Positions 7,384 to 14,545 are shown, numbered from the stretch's first letter. The stretch is DNA of 16,139 nucleotides from DASSUC01 sp035650075 (GCA_035650075.1 DASRII010000512.1:1-16139), one strand, 5' to 3'. Notes: a model not told the origin generated them from the letters alone. Made by a program: numbers and translations.

Positions 7384-7772
7384 CACACCGCGGGTGCGCG
7401 TTCCTGGACCCAGGCCCGCACGATGTCGCGTACCGAGATGACGCCGAGGACCTCGTCGCCGTCGAGCACGACGAGGTGCCGGAAACCGCCACGGATCATC
7501 GCGGCGGCCGCCTCGTCGAGTGTCCACTGTGGTCCGGCGTACACGACCTCCCACGTGATATGTGCCGCGACGCGCTCGATGTCCGGATCGAGCCCTCGGC
7601 CCACTGCGTTCAGCACGTCCCGTTCGGTCATGATGCCTACGCCGGAGCCTTCGGGGTCGACCACGACAGCCGAGCCGACCCGGCGCGAAGCCATCAGCTG
7701 AGCCGCCTGCCGAACCGTGTGGTCCGGTCCTACGACGAGGACCGGTTTGGTCATCGCGTCCCGTACGTGCAT
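7383..7772 (-). CDS. Two-CBS-domain protein
   Basis: 129 residues consisting of little more than a tandem CBS pair (Bateman module). CBS1 is about 1-58 (MHVRDAMTKPVLVVGPDHTV to GIMTERDVL) and CBS2 about 66-122 (DEAAAAMIRGGFRHLVVLDG to GVISVRDIVRA). CBS pairs bind adenosyl ligands such as AMP, ATP or SAM and act as cytoplasmic regulatory sensors. No DNA-binding or enzyme domain is attached. The ATG at 7772 is preceded by AGGGGTG seven bases away. First gene of a two-gene unit with the phosphotransferase (TGATG overlap), so it may regulate that enzyme, which is inference. Confidence 0.88.
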   Translation of the reverse strand: MHVRDAMTKPVLVVGPDHTVRQAAQLMASRRVGSAVVVDPEGSGVGIMTERDVLNAVGRGLDPDIERVAAHITWEVVYAGPQWTLDEAAAAMIRGGFRHLVVLDGDEVLGVISVRDIVRAWVQERAPAV

Positions 7773-7814
7773 CTCGCATCACCCCTGGCCGCGTCCTGAC
7801 GTGCTTCTGGACGG

Positions 7815-7842
7815 ATGATACTTCCCGATCATGGGGTAGCGT
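7815..7842. promoter_or_regulatory. Divergent promoter region for the CBS gene and the gene at 7851
   Basis: Minus strand: TATCAT (7820-7815) fits a -10 box for the CBS gene. Plus strand: TAGCGT (7837-7842) is a -10 box with exactly 8 bases to the ATG at 7851, the spacing of a leaderless mRNA. Between them is an inverted repeat ATGAT-8-ATCAT (7815-7832) that could be an operator. The -35 regions are not recognisable. Confidence 0.45.
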
Positions 7843-7850
7843 GCCGCTCC

Positions 7851-8615
7851 ATGGGAGCACCCTTCGCCCGAGTGGTCGCCCCTGAAGTGGACCGGGTGTT
7901 CATCCGGGGCATGGATACCTCGCGTGACCAGGGCGGTCGCGACCTGGTGGACCGGCACGGCCCTGGTGCGGGCGGCGTGCTCGTGGAGTTCCGAACCGCG
8001 CTGGCCTGGCCGGGCCGCGGAGTCTCCCCGGAAGGGTTCGCGGCGGTGCTGCGCTACCGCGACCTCGCCTCCGGCCGCGAGGCGGTGAGCGAAAAGGCCG
8101 AACTGGGCTGGCTCGATGTCGATACGGACGGCACATTCCGTGCTACCGAGCGTGGGTTGGCGTTCCTGACCGCGCTCTACGACCACCACGCCCGCGTGCT
8201 CGCCGACCTCTGGCCACCCGAGGTCGCCGCCGAGGCTGCCGAACTCGCCGGTCGCGTCCTCGACGCCGCGATGCGGGAGCCGGGACCGGCGCTGGCCGCG
8301 ATGGGTCCGCCGTTCGAGCCGGCCGGCGCCACGCCCGGGCTACTCCTGTTGAACCGACTCGGCACGCTGCGCTACCACCGCTCGGACGCACACGCCGCGG
8401 CCTGGCAGGCGGCGGGCCAGACAGCGGCGAGCATCCGGACCATGCCGCCAGGTCCGGAGCGCGAGGCCATCGAGGACGGTACGAACGAACGCGCCGCACC
8501 GCCGTACGCCGTCCTGAGCGAGGACGAGCGCCGCACGCTGCTCGCACATCTGGCGCTGCTTTCTGCCAGCGGCAGCGCCGGACCTCCGGTCGGCGCGCAA
8601 ACCCGCGATAACTGA
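7851..8615 (+). CDS. Uncharacterised winged-helix-like protein
   Basis: 254 residues from the ATG at 7851, chosen over an in-frame ATG at 7815 because a TAGCGT -10 box ends 8 bases before it. I do not recognise a firm family. Residues 60-115 (SPEGFAAVLRY, SEKAELGWLDVDTDGTFRATERGLAFL) read like a MarR-type winged helix: recognition helix, a beta wing with a D/G turn, then a long helix. The C-terminal half is helical, and LRYHRSDAHAAAWQAAG (173-189) resembles the SCO6745-like actinobacterial family by memory. No signal peptide or membrane segment. Possibly a transcription factor or small-ligand-binding protein. Only 20 bases separate it from the DNA glycosylase gene, so they may be co-transcribed, although the latter also has its own -10-like box. 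Confidence 0.7.
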   Translation: MGAPFARVVAPEVDRVFIRGMDTSRDQGGRDLVDRHGPGAGGVLVEFRTALAWPGRGVSPEGFAAVLRYRDLASGREAVSEKAELGWLDVDTDGTFRATERGLAFLTALYDHHARVLADLWPPEVAAEAAELAGRVLDAAMREPGPALAAMGPPFEPAGATPGLLLLNRLGTLRYHRSDAHAAAWQAAGQTAASIRTMPPGPEREAIEDGTNERAAPPYAVLSEDERRTLLAHLALLSASGSAGPPVGAQTRDN

Positions 8616-8622
8616 GTTGAGG

Positions 8623-8628
8623 CAGACT
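8623..8628 (+). promoter_or_regulatory. -10-like box of the DNA glycosylase gene
   Basis: CAGACT, one base off TANNNT, ends 7 bases before the ATG at 8636, suggesting a leaderless transcript. A GGAG inside that gap could instead serve as a ribosome-binding site on a longer mRNA. No clear -35 box. Confidence 0.3.
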
Positions 8629-8635
8629 GGAGCCC

Positions 8636-9493
8636 ATGCCGGAACTACCGGAGGTGGAGGCGCTAGCCGCGTACCTGCGCGAGCGGGCGGTCGGCCATGC
8701 CGTCGCGCGCATCGACGTCGCCGCGATCAGCGCGCTGAAGACGTACGACCCGCCGCCGTCCGCCGCGGTCGGCCGCCCGGTCACGGGCGCGGGGCGGCAC
8801 GGCAAGTTCCTCGACGTGTACCTCGGCGACGACCTGCACCTCGTCGTGCACCTGGCCCGGGCCGGGTGGCTGCACTACCGCGAGGAGCTGTCGCCCGCGC
8901 CCTTGCGTCCCGGTAAGGGACCGATCGCGCTGCGGGTGCGCCTCGACGACGGCTCCGGCTTCGACCTGACCGAACAGGGTACGCAGAAGAAGCTCGCCGC
9001 CTACCTGGTCACCGATCCCAAGCAGGTGCCCGGCGTGGCCAAGCTCGGCCCCGACGTTCTCGCGGTGGACCTCGACACGTTCGCGGCGCGGCTGCGTGGC
9101 CGGCGCGGCCAGGTCAAGGGTGTCCTGACCGAGCAGGAGGTACTCGCCGGCGTGGGCAACGCCTACTCCGACGAGATTCTGCACGTGGCGAAGCTGTCGC
9201 CGTTCGCCATCACCGATCGGCTCACCGACGCCGCGATGGCCACCCTGTACGAGGCGACGCGGGAGGTGCTGACCGACGCGGTTGCCCGGTCCGTGGGTCA
9301 GGGGGCGGCCACGCTCAAGTCGGAAAAGCGCTCCGGGCTACGCGTACACGCCCGGAACGGCTTACCGTGCCCGGTGTGCGGCGACACCATCCGCGAGGTC
9401 TCGTTCGCGGACTCCAGCCTCCAGTACTGCCCGACCTGCCAGACGGGCGGCAAGCCGCTCGCCGACCGGCGCTTGTCGCGTCTCGTCCGCTGA
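8636..9493 (+). CDS. Fpg/Nei-family DNA glycosylase (formamidopyrimidine-DNA glycosylase type)
   Basis: 285 residues, normal family length. It excises oxidised bases from DNA and cleaves the abasic site (base excision repair). The N-terminus MPELPEVE supplies the catalytic Pro2 and Glu3 that must be exposed after Met removal, which fixes the start. K57 in GRHGKF matches the conserved lysine. The helix-two-turn-helix carries EVLAGVGNAYSDEIL (about 163-180). The C-terminal zinc finger has C245, C248, C265 and C268 (CPVCG and CPTCQ). The finger arginine usually found five residues before the third Cys (as in RATFYC of E. coli Fpg) is replaced by Ser261 or its neighbours (FADSSLQYC). Fpg versus Nei specificity cannot be settled here. 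Confidence 0.93.
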   Translation: MPELPEVEALAAYLRERAVGHAVARIDVAAISALKTYDPPPSAAVGRPVTGAGRHGKFLDVYLGDDLHLVVHLARAGWLHYREELSPAPLRPGKGPIALRVRLDDGSGFDLTEQGTQKKLAAYLVTDPKQVPGVAKLGPDVLAVDLDTFAARLRGRRGQVKGVLTEQEVLAGVGNAYSDEILHVAKLSPFAITDRLTDAAMATLYEATREVLTDAVARSVGQGAATLKSEKRSGLRVHARNGLPCPVCGDTIREVSFADSSLQYCPTCQTGGKPLADRRLSRLVR

Positions 9494-9536
9494 GCCGGTT
9501 GTCGGCCGCACCGGGTTGCCACTACCCTCTGGCGGT

Positions 9537-9552
9537 CGGCCCTCTTGGGCCG
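9537..9552 (+). terminator. Weak hairpin after the DNA glycosylase gene
   Basis: A 6-bp GC stem CGGCCC / GGGCCG with loop TCTT, 44 bases past the stop codon. Small, with no T tract. The rest of the 171-base spacer to the next gene holds a TAGTTC (9579-9584) that is at best a weak -10, and the ribosome-binding site AGGAGG (9648-9653). Confidence 0.3.
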
Positions 9553-9664
9553 TCTGGCCGTGGCAGACTGTCAGTGGCTAGTTCCAACTCGATTCCTTCG
9601 GTGATACCGAGCGGTGCAGCACCCGAGCCGGCTGGAGCCGGTGCGGTAGGAGGACGTATTTGAC

Positions 9665-11215
9665 GTGACGACGAGCCTGCACCCGCCCGCCGCCAAGCCG
9701 ACCCGGAAACCCAGGAGCCCGGTGCGCTACACCGACAGCCCCGAAATCACGCCGGTGGCCAACGGAGTGCTCCGGTCGGCATGGGCGCGAGCCCCCCGAG
9801 CTTCGACCTGGCATCGCCCGTACATCGCCGTACTGCTACTGCTCGACTTCGGTGCGGCCGTACTCGCGAGCTACCTTGCGATCTCCCTGTTCACCCAAGC
9901 CATCTCCGGTATCGGTACGCCGGGCTCCGAGGGAAACGTCTGGTTCTACACCGTCTCGTTGGGGCTGCTGCCATTGGGCTGGCTGGCCGTGCTGTGGAGC
10001 CATGGGGCGTACGACCGGCGCTATCTCGGTATGGGTACCGATGAGTTCAAACGCATCTTCCGGGCGTCCCTGACCGTTGTCGCGGTCGTTTCGTTCCTGG
10101 CCTTCAGCACGAAGGCCGACCTGTCCCGGTTGTCGGTCGCCACCGCCCTGGCGGGCACGCTGGCCTTCGTGGTCGCGGAGCGGTACGCCGCCCGGATGGT
10201 GCTGCACGCCTTCCGCAAGGGCGGCCAGGCCGCGCACCAAATGCTGCTGGTCGGCACGCTGCCGGAGGCGCTGGAGGTGTACACGGCGGTCACCCGCAAC
10301 CCGGCCGCCGGCATGGTCCCGGTGGGCATCCATTTGACCGAGGGGTACACGCCGCGCCAGCACAACTCGCCGGTACCGGTGTACGCCGGCCGCGACATCC
10401 TCACCCTCGTCCGCGAGGTCGGTGCGGACACCATCGCGGTATGCGGCTCGGTCAGCGCGGAGCCGGGTGAGTTGCGCCGGTTGGCCTGGCAGTTGGAGGG
10501 CACCGGTCTGGATCTCGTGGTCGCTCCGCAGCTGACCGACATCGCGGGTCCACGGGTGCACATCCGCCCGGTCGAGGGCCTGCCGCTGCTGCACGTGGAA
10601 GAGCCGACGCTGTCCGGTATCTCTTGGCTTGCCAAGACCTTCATGGACCGGGTCGCGGCGGCCATCGGCCTGACCGTGCTGCTGCCGTTGTTCGCCGCCG
10701 TCGCGATCGCTATCCGTCTGTCCGACAAGGGTCCGGTCTTCTTCCGCCAACCGCGAGTGGGCCGGGAGGGCAAGACGTTCGAGGTCTGGAAGTTCCGGAC
10801 GATGTACGAGGATGCCGAGGAGCGCCTGGCGGCTCTCGTCGACCAGAACGACAGCGACGGGCTCCTTTTCAAGATCAAGGATGACCCGCGGGTGTTCCCG
10901 GTCGGGCGGTTCCTGCGTGCCTCCTCGATCGACGAGCTGCCACAGCTGATCAACGTGTTGATCGGCGAGATGTCCCTCGTCGGCCCGCGCCCCCTGCCGG
11001 CCGACGACGGTGACTTCCTCGGCGACGTACGGCGACGGCTGCTCGTCCGCCCCGGCATCACCGGCCTCTGGCAGGTGTCCGGCCGTTCCGACCTGTCCTG
11101 GGACGACGCGGTACGGCTCGACCTGTACTACGTCGACAACTGGTCGCTCGCGTTCGACCTGAGCATCCTGTGGCGTACGGTCGGCGTCGTCCTGGCGCGG
11201 AAGGGCGCGTATTAG
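9665..11215 (+). CDS. Exopolysaccharide biosynthesis polyprenyl glycosylphosphotransferase
   Basis: 516 residues from a GTG start, with AGGAGG 11 bases upstream. Predicted integral membrane enzyme that moves a sugar-1-phosphate from a nucleotide sugar to undecaprenyl phosphate, the first step of exopolysaccharide or glycan assembly. Four N-terminal membrane segments (about 53-80, 92-111, 134-148, 157-172) are followed by a cytoplasmic Rossmann-like CoA_binding_3 region (about 190-310). The catalytic bacterial sugar transferase domain is 323-516: a hydrophobic anchoring helix (329-350), GPVFFRQPRVGREGK, WKFRTM, the Asp-Glu pair in SSIDELPQL (D423, E424), GEMSLVGPRPLP, RPGITGLWQVSGRS and a KGAY C-terminus. 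No other assembly gene lies beside it, so its pathway partners must be elsewhere. The sugar substrate is unknown. Confidence 0.93.
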   Translation: MTTSLHPPAAKPTRKPRSPVRYTDSPEITPVANGVLRSAWARAPRASTWHRPYIAVLLLLDFGAAVLASYLAISLFTQAISGIGTPGSEGNVWFYTVSLGLLPLGWLAVLWSHGAYDRRYLGMGTDEFKRIFRASLTVVAVVSFLAFSTKADLSRLSVATALAGTLAFVVAERYAARMVLHAFRKGGQAAHQMLLVGTLPEALEVYTAVTRNPAAGMVPVGIHLTEGYTPRQHNSPVPVYAGRDILTLVREVGADTIAVCGSVSAEPGELRRLAWQLEGTGLDLVVAPQLTDIAGPRVHIRPVEGLPLLHVEEPTLSGISWLAKTFMDRVAAAIGLTVLLPLFAAVAIAIRLSDKGPVFFRQPRVGREGKTFEVWKFRTMYEDAEERLAALVDQNDSDGLLFKIKDDPRVFPVGRFLRASSIDELPQLINVLIGEMSLVGPRPLPADDGDFLGDVRRRLLVRPGITGLWQVSGRSDLSWDDAVRLDLYYVDNWSLAFDLSILWRTVGVVLARKGAY

Positions 11216-11223
11216 ACCCCGGG

Positions 11224-11232
11224 TTATCCACA
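11224..11232 (+). promoter_or_regulatory. DnaA box 1
   Basis: TTATCCACA is a perfect match to the general bacterial DnaA-box consensus TTATNCACA, lying 8 bases after the sugar transferase stop codon. Confidence 0.5.
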
Positions 11233-11254
11233 ACCGGACCCCGGCCTCCACAAG

Positions 11255-11263
11255 TTGTCCACA
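11255..11263 (+). promoter_or_regulatory. DnaA box 2
   Basis: TTGTCCACA matches the DnaA box favoured in GC-rich actinomycetes. Same orientation as box 1, starting 31 bases later, about three helical turns. It sits 31 bases upstream of the -10 box of the response regulator gene. Confidence 0.5.
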
Positions 11264-11294
11264 ACGCACGACAGCGTCCTTCATGCGTGGCCAA

Positions 11295-11300
11295 TACAGT
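11295..11300 (+). promoter_or_regulatory. -10 box of the two-component operon
   Basis: TACAGT (TANNNT) ends 7 bases before the ATG at 11308, the geometry of a leaderless transcript. No ribosome-binding site is visible and the -35 region is not recognisable. Confidence 0.5.
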
Positions 11301-11307
11301 GCCGGGC

Positions 11308-11997
11308 ATGAGCGAGCGGAAAGTGCTGGTGGTCGAGGACGAGCGGACCATCGCCGATTCGGTGGCCGCCCGGCTGCGCGCGGAGGGGTTCTCCGTCGAC
11401 CTCGCCGGCAGCGGTCCGGCCGCGGTCGAGGCCGCTCGCCGGATCCGCCCGGATCTGGTCGTGCTCGACATCATGCTGCCCGGCTACGACGGGCTCGAGG
11501 TGTGCCGGCGGATCCAAGCGGAACGGCCGGTGCCGGTACTCATGCTGACCGCCCGCGACGACGAGACCGATCTGCTCGTCGGGTTGGCCGTTGGCGCCGA
11601 CGACTACCTCACCAAGCCGTTCTCGCTGCGGGAGCTGGCGGCGCGGGTACACGCGCTGTTGCGCCGCGTGGATCGGGCGCGGCAGACGGCCGCGGAGCAC
11701 CTGCCCGAGATCAGCGTCGGAGACCTGGAGATCAACCAGGCCGAGCGGCGGGTACGCCGGGCCGGTGTCGAGGCCCACCTCACGCCGACCGAGTTCGATC
11801 TGCTCGTTCATCTGGCCAGCCGGCCGCGCACGGTACTGCCGCGGGAAAGGTTGCTGGCCGACATCTGGGGTTGGGCCGACGCATCGGGGACGCGCACTGT
11901 GGACAGTCACATCAAGGCGCTGCGCCGCAAGCTCGGCGCCGACCTCATTCGCACCGTGCACGGCGTCGGCTACGCCCTGGAGGTACCCAAGTCGTGA
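11308..11997 (+). CDS. OmpR/PhoB-family response regulator
   Basis: 229 residues. N-terminal receiver domain (about 5-117) with acidic pocket E10/D11, phosphoacceptor D54 in VVLDIMLPGYDG, T81 and K103 in TKPFSLREL. C-terminal winged-helix DNA-binding domain (about 132-226) with LTPTEFDLLVHLASRP, the recognition-helix segment SGTRTVDSHIKALRRKLG, and the wing IRTVHGVGYAL. It is phosphorylated by the downstream kinase and controls transcription; its targets are unknown. The frame is open further upstream, but the ATG at 11308 gives the canonical receiver N-terminus and follows a TACAGT -10 box by 7 bases. Its stop overlaps the kinase start as GTGA, so the two are translationally coupled. Confidence 0.93.
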   Translation: MSERKVLVVEDERTIADSVAARLRAEGFSVDLAGSGPAAVEAARRIRPDLVVLDIMLPGYDGLEVCRRIQAERPVPVLMLTARDDETDLLVGLAVGADDYLTKPFSLRELAARVHALLRRVDRARQTAAEHLPEISVGDLEINQAERRVRRAGVEAHLTPTEFDLLVHLASRPRTVLPRERLLADIWGWADASGTRTVDSHIKALRRKLGADLIRTVHGVGYALEVPKS

Positions 11998-13022
11998 AAT
12001 GGTTCTTCGACGCGCTGCCGCGCCCGCTCGACCCGGTGCGCTCGATCAAGCTGAAGCTGGGCATCCTGCTCGTGGTGTCCGGAGCGGCGGCCATCTGTTA
12101 CTTCTGGTACAAGATCGGTTGGTTGCCGATAAAGACGTCGGCCGTCGCGATCGGCCTGGCCCTGCTCACCTCCCAGATCCTGGCCCATGGCATGACGTCG
12201 CCGCTGCGCGAGATGACCGCGGCCGCGCGGGCGATGGCCCGCGGGGACTACACCCGCCGCGTGCGGGCCACCTCCCGGGACGAGGTCGGCGATCTGGCCC
12301 ACGCGTTCAACCAGATGTCGGCCGATCTGGCCGCCGCCGACCGCCAGCGGCGCGAGCTGATCGCGAATGTCTCGCACGAGTTGCGTACCCCGATCTCCGC
12401 CCTGCAGGGCCTGCTGGAGAACCTCGTGGACGGCGTCGCCGCACCCGAGCCGGGCACGCTGCGCACCGCCCTCGCCCAGACCGAACGGCTCGGCCGGCTC
12501 GTCACCGAACTGCTCGACCTGTCGCGCATCGACGCCGGCGTCGCGCCGCTGAACCGCACCTCGTTCTTCGTGGGCGACTTCCTCACGGAGGTCGTCGGTG
12601 AGGCCGACGTCCGCGCCGCGGGTCGTGCGGTCACGTTTCGGTCCGTCGTCGATTCGACCGAGCCGATCGGGTACGGCGATCGCGAGCGCCTGCACCAGGT
12701 CTTCGCGAACCTGCTGGACAACGCGGTCCGGCACAGCCCGCCCGGCGGCACGGTCACCGTATCCGCTCGCGAGGGCAGCGACGGGCTGGTCCTGGAGGTA
12801 GCCGACGAGGGGCCGGGCATCCCTGTCGAGGAACGCGCCCGCGTCTTCGAGCGGTTCACCCGCGGTGATCGCGCACCTACCCGAGACGGCGGTACCGGAC
12901 TTGGACTGGCCATCGCACACTGGGTGGCAGAACTGCACGGCGGCACCATCGCGGTCGTCGACACCCGGGCCGGGTGTTGCATCCGGCTGACTCTCCCCTC
13001 ACTCGAACGGAGCCCGACGTGA
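11994..13022 (+). CDS. Sensor histidine kinase, intramembrane-sensing type
   Basis: 342 residues from the GTG at 11994, overlapping the regulator stop. Two membrane helices (about 21-38 and 50-67) are joined by only about ten residues, so there is no extracytoplasmic sensor domain. A HAMP domain follows (about 69-115, SPLREM to FNQMSADL). H128 in ANVSHELRTP is the phosphorylated histidine of a HisKA domain. The HATPase domain has the N box FANLLDNAVRHSPPGG, G1 DEGPGIP, F box FERFTRGD and G2 GTGLGLAI. Autophosphorylates and passes phosphate to D54 of the adjacent regulator. With such a small external loop it probably senses within the membrane or through a partner; the DUF4173 protein encoded by the next, overlapping gene is a candidate (inference). 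Confidence 0.92.
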   Translation: MKWFFDALPRPLDPVRSIKLKLGILLVVSGAAAICYFWYKIGWLPIKTSAVAIGLALLTSQILAHGMTSPLREMTAAARAMARGDYTRRVRATSRDEVGDLAHAFNQMSADLAAADRQRRELIANVSHELRTPISALQGLLENLVDGVAAPEPGTLRTALAQTERLGRLVTELLDLSRIDAGVAPLNRTSFFVGDFLTEVVGEADVRAAGRAVTFRSVVDSTEPIGYGDRERLHQVFANLLDNAVRHSPPGGTVTVSAREGSDGLVLEVADEGPGIPVEERARVFERFTRGDRAPTRDGGTGLGLAIAHWVAELHGGTIAVVDTRAGCCIRLTLPSLERSPT

Positions 13023-14545
13023 CCACTGTGGACACTCCTCCGGTACCGACCCCGGCCCCGGCTCCGCAACCCCCACCCGTCCAGCCGGGCAGTTTCTTCG
13101 GCGCCGAATGGCCCGGCGCGGACGGCGGGGCGCACAAGGTGACCCTGGCCGCGGTGGCCATCGCGGGAGTGACCGCGGCGGCGAGCCTGCCGCTCGATCG
13201 CCAGGGCGTCGGCTGGCTGGCTACCGGGCTGGCGGTGTTCCTCGGACTCCTGATGGTGGCGCTGATCGAGGGTCGGCCCAGGATCAGCGTGTCCGGCGTG
13301 CTGCGGGTCGCCTGGGGAGTGGCGGCGCTCGCGCTGCTCGCGGTCGGTACCTTGCGGGCCGCCGACTGGCTCTTCGCGCTGTCCTTGCCGGCGGCCGGGG
13401 TGGCCGGCGCGATCGCGATCGTCGGTGGCCGGTCGGTGCAGGGAATCGTCGGCAGCGTACTGATCCAGCCGATCGCGGTGCTGCGCGCGCTGCCATGGGG
13501 GTTCAAGGGGGTCGCCGACCTTCGCGGAGGGCGGGACCGCCGCAACTCGGCCCGGGTCGGGCTGACCGTGCTCGTCACGGTCGCCTTGTTGCTCGTCTTC
13601 GGGATGCTGTTCGCCAGTGCCGACGTCGGGTTCGCCCGGCTCACCGAATCCGTGATACCCGACGGGCCGACCGTCTTCCGGTGGGTGTTCCTGTTCGGCG
13701 CCGTGGGCGCGTTGACGCTGGGCGGGGCGTACCTCGTACTCGGGCCGCCGAGAGTCGACGAATCCGAACCGGGGGAGCGGCGTACCGTCCACCGTCTCGA
13801 GTGGACACTGCCGGTAGCGGCGCTCGACGCATTGTTCGTCGCGTTCGTCCTCGTGCAGCTGACCGTCCTCTTCGGAGGGTCGGAGTACGTGTTGCGTACC
13901 TCCGGACTGACCTATGCCGAGTACGCGCGCCGCGGGTTCTGGCAGTTGCTCGTCATCATGGTGCTGACGCTGGCCGTGCTCGGGGCGGCCGCCCACTGGG
14001 CACCGCGCCGCACGCTCGTCGACCGGGTCCTGATCCGGGTACTGCTCGGCCTGCTCGCCGCGCTCACGCTGGTGACCATCGTCTCCGCGCTGTACCGCAT
14101 GCAGGTCTACGAGGAGGCGTACGGCTTCACCCAACTGCGGGTGTTCGTGATGACCGTGGAGTTGGCGCTGGGCGTGGTCTACCTGCTGGTCGTCGCGGCC
14201 GGCATCAGGCTTCGCGGTTCGTGGCTGCCCCAGGCCGTGGTCGCCACCGGAGTCGTGGCACTGCTCGGCCTCGCGGCAATCGACCCCGACCGGTTCATCG
14301 CCGAGCAGAACATCATCCGGTACGAGCGCACCGGTCAGATCGACACGAGCTACCTGGCGGACCTCTCGCCGGACGCGATACCGGCGCTCGTCCGGCTGTC
14401 CGGCACCAGCAGCGGCCGGTGCGTGCTGGAAGAGGTCGCCAGTGGGCTCGCCGAACCGGACGACTGGAAGGAATGGAACTACGGCCGCTGGCGGGCACGC
14501 CAGGTGCTGGCCACGACCCAGTTGACCTTCAACTGCCGCGGTTAG
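13019..14545 (+). CDS. DUF4173/DUF4153-family multi-pass membrane protein
   Basis: 508 residues from the GTG at 13019, which overlaps the kinase stop (GTGA). Residues 1-25 are proline-rich and cytoplasmic-like. About ten hydrophobic segments follow (for example 41-56, 66-83, 97-110, 117-135, 181-199, 221-241, 264-286, 308-324, 338-357, 376-396, 404-420). Conserved-looking family features are TYAEYARRGFWQLL (298-311), AYGFTQLRVFVMTVELALG (367-385) and the C-terminal soluble tail beginning DPDRFIAEQNIIRYERTGQ. Function of the family is not known. Its position as the third gene of a coupled two-component operon suggests an accessory or signal-perceiving role, or a regulated membrane component. 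The last 17 bases overlap the 3' end of the convergent glycosyltransferase gene. Confidence 0.85.
   Translation: MTTVDTPPVPTPAPAPQPPPVQPGSFFGAEWPGADGGAHKVTLAAVAIAGVTAAASLPLDRQGVGWLATGLAVFLGLLMVALIEGRPRISVSGVLRVAWGVAALALLAVGTLRAADWLFALSLPAAGVAGAIAIVGGRSVQGIVGSVLIQPIAVLRALPWGFKGVADLRGGRDRRNSARVGLTVLVTVALLLVFGMLFASADVGFARLTESVIPDGPTVFRWVFLFGAVGALTLGGAYLVLGPPRVDESEPGERRTVHRLEWTLPVAALDALFVAFVLVQLTVLFGGSEYVLRTSGLTYAEYARRGFWQLLVIMVLTLAVLGAAAHWAPRRTLVDRVLIRVLLGLLAALTLVTIVSALYRMQVYEEAYGFTQLRVFVMTVELALGVVYLLVVAAGIRLRGSWLPQAVVATGVVALLGLAAIDPDRFIAEQNIIRYERTGQIDTSYLADLSPDAIPALVRLSGTSSGRCVLEEVASGLAEPDDWKEWNYGRWRARQVLATTQLTFNCRG

Noticed and set aside
7384..7860. N-terminal extension of the phosphotransferase frame
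   Set aside because: Overlaps the real CBS-domain gene in another frame and reads as Arg-rich noise. The ATG in the TGATG overlap gives a normal family length.
11216..11307. Chromosomal replication origin
   Set aside because: Only two DnaA boxes, no AT-rich unwinding stretch, and no dnaA/dnaN/parAB neighbours.
11283..11993. N-terminal extension of the histidine kinase frame
   Set aside because: Runs through the response regulator gene in another frame; the kinase begins naturally at the GTG overlapping the regulator stop.
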